Assembly (NCBI RefSeq): GCF_042653205.1
Contig: NZ_JBHSHY010000002.1
Location: forward strand, 1-64,000
Reading direction: 5' to 3'
From: Paenibacillus_Z sp042653205
GTDB taxonomy: Bacteria; Bacillota; Bacilli; Paenibacillales; Paenibacillaceae
Length of the DNA stretch: 64,000 nucleotides
The translations under genes and the position numbers were made by a program. The first letter of the stretch is position 1. Every line of letters begins with the position of its first letter. Below are positions 26,746 through 35,658 of the stretch, one piece after another. The notes under the pieces were generated by a model. The model saw nothing but the letters and a program-made list of their open reading frames with translations. It was not told the DNA's origin and did not search any database.

Positions 26746-27873
26746 ATGGCGAATGATCAACATACTGAACTGGATACGGAACAGAAGCTGGAACTCGTCA
26801 AGGAACAGCTGATTGAACACGGTAAGAAGAGATCCTCCTTAACCTACAAAGAAATTATGGAGAAGCTTTCGCCGTTCGATCAGGATCCGGAACAAATCGA
26901 TGAGTTTTTTGAACAGCTTGACGATATCGGCATCGAAGTGGTGAACGAGAACGACGAAGATCTTCCGCTCGGCGGCAGGGATGATCAGGAGCGGGATCAG
27001 GACGAATTTAACTTCGACGATGACTTGGCGCTCCCGCCCGGCATTAAGATAAACGATCCCGTACGGATGTACTTGAAGGAAATCGGCCGCGTCCCGCTGC
27101 TGTCGGCGGATGACGAAGTCGAACTCGCCAAGCGCATCGAACACGGCGACGAAGAAGCGAAGCGCAGACTGGCTGAGGCGAATCTTCGGCTCGTCGTCAG
27201 CATCGCCAAGCGCTACGTCGGCCGCGGCATGTTGTTCTTGGATCTGATTCAGGAAGGCAACATGGGCTTGATCAAAGCCGTCGAGAAGTTCGACCATACG
27301 AAGGGCTATAAATTCAGCACGTACGCCACGTGGTGGATCAGACAAGCGATCACCCGCGCGATCGCCGACCAAGCGCGGACGATCCGAATTCCGGTGCATA
27401 TGGTGGAGACGATCAATAAGCTCGTCCGGGTATCCCGTCAGCTGCTTCAGGAGCTGGGCCGCGAACCGAGTCCGGAGGAAATCGCCGCGGAAATGGATCT
27501 GAGCACGGAAAAAGTCCGGGAAATCATGAAAATCGCGCAAGAGCCGGTGTCGCTCGAAACGCCGATCGGGGAAGAAGACGACTCGCACTTAGGGGATTTC
27601 ATCGAAGATCAGGAGGCGCTCGCGCCAGCGGACGCCGCCGCGTACGAGCTGCTGAAGGAACAGCTGGAGGACGTGCTCGATACGCTCACCGAGCGCGAAG
27701 AGAACGTGCTGAGGCTTCGTTTCGGCCTGGATGACGGCCGTACCCGCACGCTGGAGGAAGTGGGCAAAGTGTTCGGCGTCACGCGCGAACGGATTCGCCA
27801 GATCGAAGCGAAGGCGCTGCGCAAGCTGCGGCATCCGTCCCGCAGCAAACGCTTGAAGGATTTTCTCGAATAA
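26746..27873 (+). CDS. sigA: Primary sigma factor SigA (RpoD)
   Basis: A 375-residue housekeeping sigma factor. Region 1.1 is short, as in Firmicutes. Region 2 has the EANLRLVVSIAKRY and GNMGLIKAVEKFD...YATWWIRQAI segments that bind core and the -10 element. Region 3 follows, and region 4 ends with the helix-turn-helix TLEEVGKVFGVTRERIRQIE that reads the -35 box. GGGAGGAGGGAG precedes the ATG. Its consensus fits the promoters found here. Confidence 0.98.
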   Translation: MANDQHTELDTEQKLELVKEQLIEHGKKRSSLTYKEIMEKLSPFDQDPEQIDEFFEQLDDIGIEVVNENDEDLPLGGRDDQERDQDEFNFDDDLALPPGIKINDPVRMYLKEIGRVPLLSADDEVELAKRIEHGDEEAKRRLAEANLRLVVSIAKRYVGRGMLFLDLIQEGNMGLIKAVEKFDHTKGYKFSTYATWWIRQAITRAIADQARTIRIPVHMVETINKLVRVSRQLLQELGREPSPEEIAAEMDLSTEKVREIMKIAQEPVSLETPIGEEDDSHLGDFIEDQEALAPADAAAYELLKEQLEDVLDTLTEREENVLRLRFGLDDGRTRTLEEVGKVFGVTRERIRQIEAKALRKLRHPSRSKRLKDFLE

Positions 27874-27880
27874 ATTCCGG

Positions 27881-27913
27881 GACCTTACTGCTTCGTGCAG
27901 CAAGGTCTTTTTT
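27881..27913 (+). terminator. Rho-independent terminator of dnaG-sigA
   Basis: GACCTTACTGC (27881-27891) and GCAGCAAGGTC (27897-27907) pair with one mismatch and are followed by six T. Confidence 0.92.
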
Positions 27914-27993
27914 GAAGAAAGGGACGAAATGGAATACCGTCGCCGCTTCGATGAAAGCCAACTTGACGTTAAGCGAGGGACGACACGACTGCC

Positions 27994-28821
27994 ATGGATC
28001 AGGAACGACGTAAAACGATTGTCAAAGAGATCGAGCATTGGCGGCGCACCAAACTGCTGCCTGAGCAGTATTGCGACTTTCTGCTTAATCTGTATCTGGA
28101 AGAAGGAGAATCCCGGAAGCCGGCCTCGTTCGCCGGAAGAGCGGCGATCGTCGTCAAGGAAGCATCGGCGAAACAATGGCTGCTTACTTTTGGAATATTT
28201 TCCTTGATTTGTTTTATTGTTCTTTATTTTAACGGTTTTCATCCGGCATTGCAAATGGCGGTCATATTGACGGGCGTTTGTACCCTTCTCTATCTAGGTC
28301 AAAAGTACCGGAAAAGGAGCGAATCCGCCGGCTTGGGATTAATCGGCGGGGGAATGCTGCTCATGCTCGGCGCGGGGCTGTACATGCTGCAGCTGCATGA
28401 TTGGGAAGCTTGGGGCTTGAAAGCCGGGCTCCTGTCGGTCTGCGCGCTCGTCTGGGTCGCGTTCGGCATCGGCGCCCGCATCCCGCTGCTTCACCTGTGC
28501 GGCTGGCTGGCGTCGTTCCTCGTGTACGCCTGGCTGCTGGCCAACAAGACGGAGGCCCCGGCTTGGTACGAGATTCAGCTGTACTGGGTGCCGCTGTCGT
28601 TCGCGTTCGGCTGGTTCAGCTGGTTCGTGCAGCGGTGGACGAAGCCGGCGGCTTCAATTCTGTTCGTGACCGGCGCGTTCGCCTGGTTCATGCCGGAGCT
28701 GTACGCAGCGCTGTTCGCGGAGGCGGCGGGCGGCATTCAACTGCAGCTGATCGTCAAAATTATCGCGGGAGGGGCGCTGCTCTTCTCGCTTCGAAAACAA
28801 TGGATTGCGTGGGTGGCTTAA
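27994..28821 (+). CDS. Multi-pass membrane protein, DUF2157-like
   Basis: A 275-residue membrane protein. A soluble N-terminus of about 60 residues, with the I..EIEHWR..KLL pattern often found before DUF2157 domains, is followed by about eight hydrophobic helices. No catalytic motif is seen. The ribosome site is weak (GAGGGA about 15 bases upstream). It ends one base before trmK, so the two are probably co-transcribed. The family assignment is tentative. Confidence 0.65.
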   Translation: MDQERRKTIVKEIEHWRRTKLLPEQYCDFLLNLYLEEGESRKPASFAGRAAIVVKEASAKQWLLTFGIFSLICFIVLYFNGFHPALQMAVILTGVCTLLYLGQKYRKRSESAGLGLIGGGMLLMLGAGLYMLQLHDWEAWGLKAGLLSVCALVWVAFGIGARIPLLHLCGWLASFLVYAWLLANKTEAPAWYEIQLYWVPLSFAFGWFSWFVQRWTKPAASILFVTGAFAWFMPELYAALFAEAAGGIQLQLIVKIIAGGALLFSLRKQWIAWVA

Positions 28822-28822
28822 C

Positions 28823-29614
28823 ATGATCAAGCTGTCGAAACGATTACAAACGATCGCGGACCGCGTGACCGCGGGTTCGCGCGCCGCCGATATCGGCTCC
28901 GACCATGCGCTGCTGCCGGTCTATCTGGTGCAGGCCGGGAAGTGCCCGTCGGCGATTGCCGGCGAGCTGAACGACGGACCGCTGCAGGCGGCGAAGCGCC
29001 AGATCGCCGAAGCCGGCTTGTCGAAGGCCGTCGCAGCGCGCAAAGGGAACGGACTGGCCGTCCTCGAGCCGGGCGAAGCCGATACCGTCACCATCGCGGG
29101 GATGGGCGGCAGCCTGATGGCGGATATTTTGGAGACGGGCCGACTCGCCGGCAAGCTGGAAGGCGTCCGCGAGCTGGTGCTGCAGCCGAACGTCGGCGAG
29201 GAGCTCGTTCGCCGGTGGCTCTTCGGACACGGCTACGTGCTGCAGGGCGAATGGCTGTTGGAGGAGGACGGAAAGCTGTACGAGGTACTGCACGCGCTTC
29301 GCGAAGCGGACAGCCCGAAGGACGTTACGAACGAGCAGGTGTACGATCCGGATTTCCTGCCGGCCGGCATGGACGCGGAGCGGAAGCAACACTGGCTGTT
29401 CCGCATGGGGCCGTACCTGCTGCGCGGGCAGGCGGAGCTGCTGCCGGTGAAGTGGCGGCAGGAACACGACAAGCTGAGGCGGATCCGCGCGCAGCTCGAA
29501 CAGTCCGAGCTTGCAGAATCACGCGGTAAGGAAGCGCAGCTGCGCGAAGAAATGGAAGCGATTGAGGAGGTGCTGTCTTGTTTGCAAACGGTCAAACCGT
29601 CGTCCAGCTTATAG
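28823..29614 (+). CDS. trmK: tRNA (adenine(22)-N1)-methyltransferase TrmK
   Basis: A 263-residue methyltransferase matching B. subtilis YqfN/TrmK, which methylates A22 in the D-loop of certain tRNAs. The SAM site ADIGSDHALLPV is at about 22-33 and the TVTIAGMGGSLM motif at about 90-101. An earlier in-frame ATG at 28805 lies inside the preceding gene; ATG 28823 matches the family start LSKRLQTIAD. It overlaps the next gene by 37 bases. Confidence 0.94.
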   Translation: MIKLSKRLQTIADRVTAGSRAADIGSDHALLPVYLVQAGKCPSAIAGELNDGPLQAAKRQIAEAGLSKAVAARKGNGLAVLEPGEADTVTIAGMGGSLMADILETGRLAGKLEGVRELVLQPNVGEELVRRWLFGHGYVLQGEWLLEEDGKLYEVLHALREADSPKDVTNEQVYDPDFLPAGMDAERKQHWLFRMGPYLLRGQAELLPVKWRQEHDKLRRIRAQLEQSELAESRGKEAQLREEMEAIEEVLSCLQTVKPSSSL

Positions 29615-30699
29615 AGCAGCTGGCGCCGAAGCATATCGCCATGGAGAACGATAAGATCGGCCTTCAGCTCGGAACGCTGCAGAAGGAAGTGAAGAAGGTG
29701 CTCGTGGCGCTCGACGTCACGCCGGAGGTCGTCGACGAGGCGATCGCGGCCGGCGCCGAGCTCATCGTCGCGCATCATGCGATCATCTACCGGCCGCTGG
29801 CGAAGCTCGACACCTCGACGCCCGCGGGCAAGCTGTACGAGAAGCTGATCAAGCACGATATCGCGGTTTACATCGCGCATACGAATCTTGACGTCGCGGA
29901 CGGCGGCATCAACGATTGGATGGCCGACATGCTCGGCGTGCCCGCGGAGGGTCGCTCGGCGCTGGAGGACGTCCATACGGACAAGCTGTACAAGCTCGTC
30001 GTATTCGTGCCGGAGACGCATCATGAGCAGGTGCTGCAGGCAATCTGGAACGCCGGCGCCGGCCAGATCGGCGGCTACAGCCACTGCAGCTTCAACATCG
30101 ACGGCGTCGGCACGTTCAAGCCGGGCGAGGCCGCGCAGCCGTTCATCGGCGAAGCCGGACGGCTGGAGCGGGTCAAAGAGGTCCGGATCGAGACGATCGT
30201 GCCGCACAGCAGCCACCGCAAAGTCGTGCAGGCGATGCTGAAGGCACATCCGTACGAGGAGGTTGCGTACGATCTCTACGCCGTCGAGCTGAAAGGCCGC
30301 GTATTCGGGCTCGGACGCGTCGGCAAGCTGCCGGAGCCGGTGAAGCTGGGCGAGCTCGCGGCAATAGCGAAGGCCGCCTTCGACGTGCCGATGCTTCGCC
30401 TCGTCGGCGATCCGGAACGGCCGATCCGCAAGGTAGCGGTGCTGGGCGGCTCAGGTTCGCGGTATATCCGCCACGCGTCCTTCGCGGGCGCCGACGTGCT
30501 CGTCACCGGCGACATCGATTACCATACCGCGCATGACGCGCTGGCAGCCGGGCTCGCGATTATCGATCCCGGCCACAATATCGAGAAGCTGATGAAGCCG
30601 CGGCTGGCCGATTGGCTCCGGCAGGAGCTGCAGCGGCGTGGTTACACGACGGAAACGATGCCATCACAGGTCGATACGGAGCCGTTCCGGTTCCTGTAG
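29578..30699 (+). CDS. Nif3-like dinuclear metal centre protein (YqfO type)
   Basis: A 373-residue Nif3/YqfO protein with a central insertion domain, the long form seen in Gram-positive bacteria. The metal-binding motif is in LIVAHHAIIYRPL (about 61-73), with a later HTNLDVA and a C-terminal GDIDYHTAHDA. The start is TTG within the trmK reading frame, after GAGGAGG. In B. subtilis yqfN-yqfO has the same order. The biochemical role is uncertain. Confidence 0.92.
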   Translation: MFANGQTVVQLIEQLAPKHIAMENDKIGLQLGTLQKEVKKVLVALDVTPEVVDEAIAAGAELIVAHHAIIYRPLAKLDTSTPAGKLYEKLIKHDIAVYIAHTNLDVADGGINDWMADMLGVPAEGRSALEDVHTDKLYKLVVFVPETHHEQVLQAIWNAGAGQIGGYSHCSFNIDGVGTFKPGEAAQPFIGEAGRLERVKEVRIETIVPHSSHRKVVQAMLKAHPYEEVAYDLYAVELKGRVFGLGRVGKLPEPVKLGELAAIAKAAFDVPMLRLVGDPERPIRKVAVLGGSGSRYIRHASFAGADVLVTGDIDYHTAHDALAAGLAIIDPGHNIEKLMKPRLADWLRQELQRRGYTTETMPSQVDTEPFRFL

Positions 30700-30777
30700 G
30701 CACCGCCGCGGGAAGCCGCTAACAGCGCTGCCGCAGTTGCCCTGCACAAGTAAATGGGGCCAATCCGCGATTCCGCC

Positions 30778-30806
30778 TTGAGGTTTGGCCGCGTTCTTAG
30801 TATACT
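30778..30806 (+). promoter_or_regulatory. SigA promoter of rnpB
   Basis: TTGAGG (30778-30783), a 17-base spacer and TATACT (30801-30806) place the transcription start within a few bases of the folded RNase P RNA. Confidence 0.82.
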
Positions 30807-30817
30807 ATTGATTACGC

Positions 30818-31226
30818 GGAAAGTTTGACAGACAATCGCTGGCGGCCTTGTTGCCGCGAGAGGAAAGTCCGGGCTCCGTAGGGCGAAGATGCTGGATAAC
30901 GTCCAGTCGGCGCGAGCCGAAGGATAGTGCCACAGAAATGGACCGCCGATGGCTGCGATAACGACGCGGCACAGGCAAGGGTGGAACCGTGGTGTAAGAG
31001 ACCACGAGGACCGTTGGCGACAACGGTGCTGGTAAACCCCATCTGGAGCAAGACCGAGAGAACGCGGCAGCTTCGCGCTGCAACCCTTGCCCGGGGAGCG
31101 TTCGGGTTGGTCGCTTGAGCCTGTCAGCAATGGCCGGCCTAGATAGATGATTGTCGCTTCATAAGTGGGAGGGTAGTTCCCGTTCGACCACGCGAAGCAC
31201 AGAACCCGGCTTACGGCAAGCTTTCC
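30818..31226 (+). ncRNA. rnpB: RNase P RNA
   Basis: This is the catalytic RNA of RNase P, which matures tRNA 5' ends. The conserved segments are present: GAGGAAAGTCCGGGCTCC near 30858, an ACAGAAA element near 30933, GGTAAACCCC near 31032, AGATAGATGATTGTC near 31141, and ACAGAACCCGGCTTA near 31199. The outer helix P1 forms between GGAAAGTTT (30818-30826) and AAGCTTTCC (31218-31226), fixing the ends. About 409 nucleotides, as for the Bacillus type. Confidence 0.96.
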
Positions 31227-31235
31227 ATATTGCTC

Positions 31236-31273
31236 AAATAACCCGCAAGGCTTCGTGCCTTGCGGGTTATTTC
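31236..31273 (+). terminator. Terminator of rnpB
   Basis: AAATAACCCGCAAGGC and GCCTTGCGGGTTATTT are perfect complements around a TTCGT loop. The near-symmetry would also work against the convergent subtilase gene. Confidence 0.93.
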
Positions 31274-31311
31274 GTGTTTGCCGGTCCGCCGGCGCTTCTC
31301 GGGGCGGCGGG

Positions 31312-33189
31312 TCAGCTGTATTTGCGGGCGATTTGGGCGAGCCGGCGCTCGACCTGCTGCGGGAAGTGCTGCAGCGATGCGGTGGTGGACTGGCGCGCGG
31401 CAAGCAGCGCGCGGTCGATGTCGATTTGGCCGTAGCCGAAGTATTTGTCTTTGCCCCTATTGCCTAGGTCTTTGGCGGACCTACGAATGATGTCCATGAC
31501 CTCGACGTTGGAGAGATCCGGATTGATGGAGCGGATCAGCCCCGCGAGCGCCGCGACGTGCGGGCTGGCCATCGACGTGCCGGACAGGGCCGCGTATTGG
31601 CTGCCAGGGTACGTGCTTGCGATCGTCATACCCGGCGCCGCGACGTCGATGTAGTCGCCATAATTGGAGAACGGCGAGCGTGTGCCGTCGGCGTTGGTGG
31701 ACGCGACCGCGAGCACTTCCGGATACGCCGCCGGATAGCCCGGCCGTTCGGTGTTGTCGTTGCCGCTGGCGGCGACGAGCACGACGTCCCGGTCATACGC
31801 GTATTTGATCGCATCGTGAAGGAATTGCGCTTCCGCATAGTTGCCAAGGCTCATGTTGATGACCTTGATGCCGTGGTCGGCGGCCCAGATGACGCCCTCG
31901 GCGACGGTATACGTCGAGCCGGCGCCGCTTGCGTCGAGCACCTTGACCGGCACGATCTTGTTGTACCAGGTCAGGCCGGCGACGCCTTCGCCGTTATTCA
32001 CGGAGGCGGCGATAATGCCGGATACGTGGGTCCCGTGGCCGACGTCGTCATCCGGCGGGGCGGTCTCGTCGACGAGATTGGTGCCTGCCTCGATTTTGCC
32101 GGCCAGGTCGGGATGATCGGCCTGCACCCCCGTGTCCAGCACGCCGATCCGCACTTGGTTGTCGCCTCTGGAGACGGTCCAGCCTTTCTCCGTCTCGATG
32201 CTCGGCAAATTCCATTGATACCGGGCGTACAATGCGTCGTTCGGCACGATCGACGCGCCGGAGTCGGCATTTGCGCCGGCGGACGGAACGTCGTTGGTCA
32301 TGTACAGATAATGGGGCTCGACGTAGGCGACGTGCCAATTGCGCTTGAAATACCGCATCATATCGTCGGCCTCCATGACCCGGGAGCGGAAGACGTACGT
32401 GTAGCCCAGCTTTTTCGCCGAAATGGCGGAGATGTCGCGCTGGATGCGGGCCATCTCGTCGCCGGTCGGCTGCTGCCGGAAGCGGACCACGACCTCGTTG
32501 ATATGGTAGTGGCTGGCGTTGCCGTTATCCTCGCCGCTGTCGACCGTAATGTCCGTCGTGGAATTCGGCTTCACCGATTCGATCTTGTATTTGCCCTCGG
32601 CCGGGTAGGGGACGAGGCGCAGGTTCCGCTGCTGATGGCCTTTCACCTTCATGACGATATCCTGCAGCAGTACCCCGACGATGCCGTCGCCGCGGTGCTT
32701 CCGGTCGGCTTCGCCGATCACCATGTACCGGTGCCCGTTCGCGTGGAGCGGCGATGACGCGTAGTCCTGGCCGGCCATGACGCGCTTCTGAGCCTGGTCG
32801 ATCAGTCCGTCCAGCTGCGCGGACGCCGGTTTGCCGCCCAGCGCGATGCTGCCGCCTTGATGATGCCACCAGACGTAGACCATCTGCTTGTGCATCTTCA
32901 TCATATGCTGGAGGTGCCGCTTGTTCATCGGCATGGACGCTTCGTGCTTGATTAATTTCTGGAAGTTGCGGGCGCATTCCGTCGTGCATAGCAGCGCGGT
33001 CGCGTCCATATCCGATTTGACGGTTGCAAGCTTCATCTGGCGTTCCTTGTGCGCCGACAGCGTGCTGCTGATCCTGTCCTTGTTCGACGGCGCCTTCACC
33101 GGTCCGCCGCCGAACCACGGCGTCAGCGGGATGAGGAACGCCAGCGCGGCCAGCACGGCGAACCAGCCGATCCATTTACGTCGAGTCAT
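31312..33189 (-). CDS. Secreted S8 (subtilisin-like) serine protease
   Basis: A 625-residue subtilase. A membrane or signal segment (about 7-27) precedes a non-standard region of about 230 residues with a CxxxC pair, then an I9-like propeptide (about 230-295), then the S8 domain. Triad residues are D352 in VLDTGV, H385 in GHGTHVSG and S539 in SGTSMASPH; the oxyanion Asn is N487. Two ATGs lie at 33198 and 33189; GGAGG is 11 bases from the second but only 2 from the first. No wall anchor is seen. It converges on rnpB. Confidence 0.94.
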   Translation of the reverse strand: MTRRKWIGWFAVLAALAFLIPLTPWFGGGPVKAPSNKDRISSTLSAHKERQMKLATVKSDMDATALLCTTECARNFQKLIKHEASMPMNKRHLQHMMKMHKQMVYVWWHHQGGSIALGGKPASAQLDGLIDQAQKRVMAGQDYASSPLHANGHRYMVIGEADRKHRGDGIVGVLLQDIVMKVKGHQQRNLRLVPYPAEGKYKIESVKPNSTTDITVDSGEDNGNASHYHINEVVVRFRQQPTGDEMARIQRDISAISAKKLGYTYVFRSRVMEADDMMRYFKRNWHVAYVEPHYLYMTNDVPSAGANADSGASIVPNDALYARYQWNLPSIETEKGWTVSRGDNQVRIGVLDTGVQADHPDLAGKIEAGTNLVDETAPPDDDVGHGTHVSGIIAASVNNGEGVAGLTWYNKIVPVKVLDASGAGSTYTVAEGVIWAADHGIKVINMSLGNYAEAQFLHDAIKYAYDRDVVLVAASGNDNTERPGYPAAYPEVLAVASTNADGTRSPFSNYGDYIDVAAPGMTIASTYPGSQYAALSGTSMASPHVAALAGLIRSINPDLSNVEVMDIIRRSAKDLGNRGKDKYFGYGQIDIDRALLAARQSTTASLQHFPQQVERRLAQIARKYS

Positions 33190-33386
33190 TATCGTCATAT
33201 CCTCCCTGATCGGCGCCGCATGCGGGAAGCCGCGGGCCTGTCGTCAACTCGTCTTTAGGGTAGCGTGCGCCGGAGCAAAATATACGGCCGGCCGGTCCAA
33301 ACGGCAGTACCATCTGTTTCAATTTTGTGGTACGATGTTGATGATTTAAGTATTGTTTGCAGATGATGAAAGGGGATCTACCAATC

Positions 33387-33887
33387 ATGCCTTCGACTAA
33401 CGTAAAAGCGATTAGCGAATCGACCCGGGACAAATTGAAAATGGCCATCAGCCAGCTGGAAGCGTTTCTGAACGAAAACGCCCTGCCCCAACTTCTCGCC
33501 GAAGATCAAGACAGTGAATCGGCGCTTTTTTATAAAGGCCTGCTGTCCGATCTCCGCCACATGCTCGTATTCTCCGAGGTGGCGTACGAGAAGCTCGGCG
33601 TGGCGCTGAGAAGGCCGAATTTCGATACGGATTTCGCGGAACGCGCGCTTTACGAAGTCTACCATCAATGCGTCAACGCCTTCTTCTATCCGAAGAACGA
33701 GTGCTACTCCGAAGACGGCCGTTACGCGTACACAGGGCAAGACGCGATCCGCTTTCGGAAGAAGCCGGTGCGCGCGGGTCGCGACATCGTCCTCTCCGTA
33801 TCCAAAGTTTTCGAAGAGCTGCGCGATGACCTGTCGTATTACGAAAGTGATTACATGACGCAGCGGCGCATGCAAGGTCAAAAATAA
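33387..33887 (+). CDS. ypuI: YpuI family protein (DUF3907)
   Basis: A 166-residue cytosolic protein that fits the YpuI family in length and pattern: helical N-terminus, YKGLLSDLRHMLVFSE near 55, and a conserved LYEVYHQC..AFFYPKNE..YEDGRYAYTG block. The function is unknown. An upstream in-frame ATG exists at 33357, but the ATG at 33387 follows AAAGGGGAT. An extended -10 box (TGGTACGAT) lies near 33329. Confidence 0.85.
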   Translation: MPSTNVKAISESTRDKLKMAISQLEAFLNENALPQLLAEDQDSESALFYKGLLSDLRHMLVFSEVAYEKLGVALRRPNFDTDFAERALYEVYHQCVNAFFYPKNECYSEDGRYAYTGQDAIRFRKKPVRAGRDIVLSVSKVFEELRDDLSYYESDYMTQRRMQGQK

Positions 33888-33899
33888 GGCAGACATAAC

Positions 33900-33940
33900 T
33901 CACCCCCGGTGCGGGCAACTTGATACCGGGGGTGATTTTT
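33900..33940 (+). terminator. Hairpin after ypuI overlapping the next ribosome site
   Basis: TCACCCCCGGT (33900-33910) and ACCGGGGGTGA (33925-33935) pair perfectly and are followed by TTTTT and then the ATG at 33941. The right arm GGGGGTGA is also the only ribosome site for the following gene. Confidence 0.8.
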
Positions 33941-34153
33941 ATGCCGAATGGCGTTAGCTGCAGCGTCGCGAACTGTTCCTTCTGGGAAGAAGGCAACAAA
34001 TGCGCCGCCGACAACATTCAAGTCGATATCGACCGCCACGCCGGAGTCGAATACGGATCCGAATTCGCCGGAGAAGGATTTGGCCACGACCATCAAGACC
34101 AAGCGATGAACAGTGCGTCCACCTGCTGCCATACCTTTAAACCGAAGGAGTGA
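33941..34153 (+). CDS. DUF1540 cysteine-rich protein
   Basis: A 70-residue protein with a Cys pattern typical of DUF1540: C-x4-C near residues 6-11, another at about 19, and a CC pair near the C-terminus in STCCHTFKP. It probably binds a metal. DUF1540 proteins are common in spore-forming Firmicutes; their role is unknown. The start codon comes directly after a hairpin, see the separate entry. It is 6 bases from the next gene. Confidence 0.8.
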   Translation: MPNGVSCSVANCSFWEEGNKCAADNIQVDIDRHAGVEYGSEFAGEGFGHDHQDQAMNSASTCCHTFKPKE

Positions 34154-34159
34154 AGCGAA

Positions 34160-34570
34160 ATGGAACGCGAATCCGAGCATCGTTTCGAGCACAGCCCGCA
34201 TGACGATTCGGCAACGAATCCGCTGTACCATCCCGACATGAAAGCCTATCACGAAGAAGCGGCGGCGGAAATCGCCGTGCCGCAGCGTTCCATGCCCGAC
34301 TACTACCCGGACCGCAGCGTCACCAAGCAAACGAACGACGTCGTGCGGACAACGAAATCCGCGGGCGTGGCGACCGGATGGGCGGCCCTGATCCTGGCGT
34401 TCATGTCCTGGATCGTCTGGCCGATCGTGCTGGGGGCGACTGCGGTCGTCGTCGGCTTCATCGCGTACTGGCAAGGCGCGCGCGGACTCGGCGTAACGTC
34501 CATTACGCTCGGTTTCATCGCCGTGCTGGCGTATTTGGTCCTCGTACCTCTTTATTATGCAATTTCTTGA
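34160..34570 (+). CDS. Small membrane protein, DUF4190-like
   Basis: A 136-residue protein with an acidic, His-rich soluble N-terminus of about 70 residues and two long hydrophobic helices (about 72-97 and 108-135) with GxxxG spacing, resembling small DUF4190-type membrane proteins. No function is evident. AAGGAGTGAAG before the ATG overlaps the preceding stop, so it is translationally linked to the DUF1540 gene. Confidence 0.6.
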   Translation: MERESEHRFEHSPHDDSATNPLYHPDMKAYHEEAAAEIAVPQRSMPDYYPDRSVTKQTNDVVRTTKSAGVATGWAALILAFMSWIVWPIVLGATAVVVGFIAYWQGARGLGVTSITLGFIAVLAYLVLVPLYYAIS

Positions 34571-34573
34571 CGG

Positions 34574-34608
34574 AACCGGCGAAGAGCAGGACTCTTCGCC
34601 GGTTTTTT
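34574..34608 (+). terminator. Rho-independent terminator
   Basis: AACCGGCGAAGAG (34574-34586) and CTCTTCGCCGGTT (34592-34604) are perfect complements, followed by T residues. Confidence 0.94.
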
Positions 34609-34684
34609 ACATAGCGGGCGATGGCGTCCCGGTTGCTGTGCGCGGGTGTAGGCAACATGGCGCGTTACTAGGTCTTAAGACGCA

Positions 34685-34714
34685 TTGGTGAATAGGGGTG
34701 CATCCATGTAAAAT
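34685..34714 (+). promoter_or_regulatory. Candidate promoter for the transglycosylase gene
   Basis: TTGGTG, an 18-base spacer and TAAAAT lie about 50 bases upstream of the ATG at 34766. Confidence 0.5.
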
Positions 34715-34765
34715 GATGTTAAACCTTGTCGAAACCAAGCCTTAACCCGTGGAGGTCAATCCAGA

Positions 34766-35467
34766 ATGAGCATCGATCCCCGTATCATGAGTTCCCTCCT
34801 GCAGCTTCAATTCATGCCGAGCCTCGATCTGAACGGCAACGAAAACGTCCTGTCCGCGGCGGCGGGCACGGACGGCTCATCACTGTTCGACACGCTGCTG
34901 CAGCAATATATGGCCGGCGGTTCCGGCAGCGACCCTGCGGGCACGGACGGTCTTGCACCGATGTCCGGTTTGTCGGCGCTCGGCGGTCTAAGCGCGCTGC
35001 TGCCGATGCTCGGCGGTTCGGGCGAGACGACAGCGGCGGGCGTAGGCGAAGCGGGCGAGTACGAGCCGCTGATCCAGACGGCCGCGGCCAAGTACGGCAT
35101 CGACCCGTCGCTGATCAAAGCCGTGATCCGGACGGAATCGTCCTATAATCCGAGCGCAGAATCCGGCGCGGGGGCCAAAGGGCTGATGCAGCTGACGGAC
35201 GGCACCGCCCGGAGCCTCGGCGTGACGGACGCGTTCGATCCCGCTCAAAACATCGAGGGCGGTACGAAATACCTCGCGTATTTGATGAAGAAATACGACG
35301 GCAACGAACAAGCGGCATTGGCGGCGTACAACGCGGGGCCGGGCCGGGTGGACCGCGCGGGCATCCGGACGAACACCGACTTTCAAGCGCTGATGGAGCG
35401 GCTGCCCGAAGAAACGCGGAACTACGTCACGAAGGTGCTGAACGCCCGATCAAGCGATATCGGTTGA
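34766..35467 (+). CDS. Lytic transglycosylase (SLT domain)
   Basis: A 233-residue protein with a low-complexity Gly/Ala/Ser-rich N-terminal part (1-95) and a C-terminal SLT/goose-lysozyme domain that cleaves peptidoglycan glycan strands. The catalytic glutamate is E124 in IRTESSYNP, followed by the GAKGLMQL motif and a late AYNAGPGRV motif. No signal peptide is apparent, so export may use another route. GTGGAGGT lies 8 to 10 bases before the ATG. Confidence 0.9.
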   Translation: MSIDPRIMSSLLQLQFMPSLDLNGNENVLSAAAGTDGSSLFDTLLQQYMAGGSGSDPAGTDGLAPMSGLSALGGLSALLPMLGGSGETTAAGVGEAGEYEPLIQTAAAKYGIDPSLIKAVIRTESSYNPSAESGAGAKGLMQLTDGTARSLGVTDAFDPAQNIEGGTKYLAYLMKKYDGNEQAALAAYNAGPGRVDRAGIRTNTDFQALMERLPEETRNYVTKVLNARSSDIG

Positions 35468-35658
35468 TCACTAGCGGTTGATTCCAATTTGTTGATTCCA
35501 ATTGAGACTCGAAACGAAATTCGATCGCGGACATCAAGCTCCTCCACCCGGGCCGAAGCGGCAAATCCTGCCGCTCCGGCCTTCGGTCGTTGATCTTTTT
35601 CGCCGCTATGCGATACTATTAGGAAACGCACATCAGCGACGCGAAAGGACGAGGCAGC

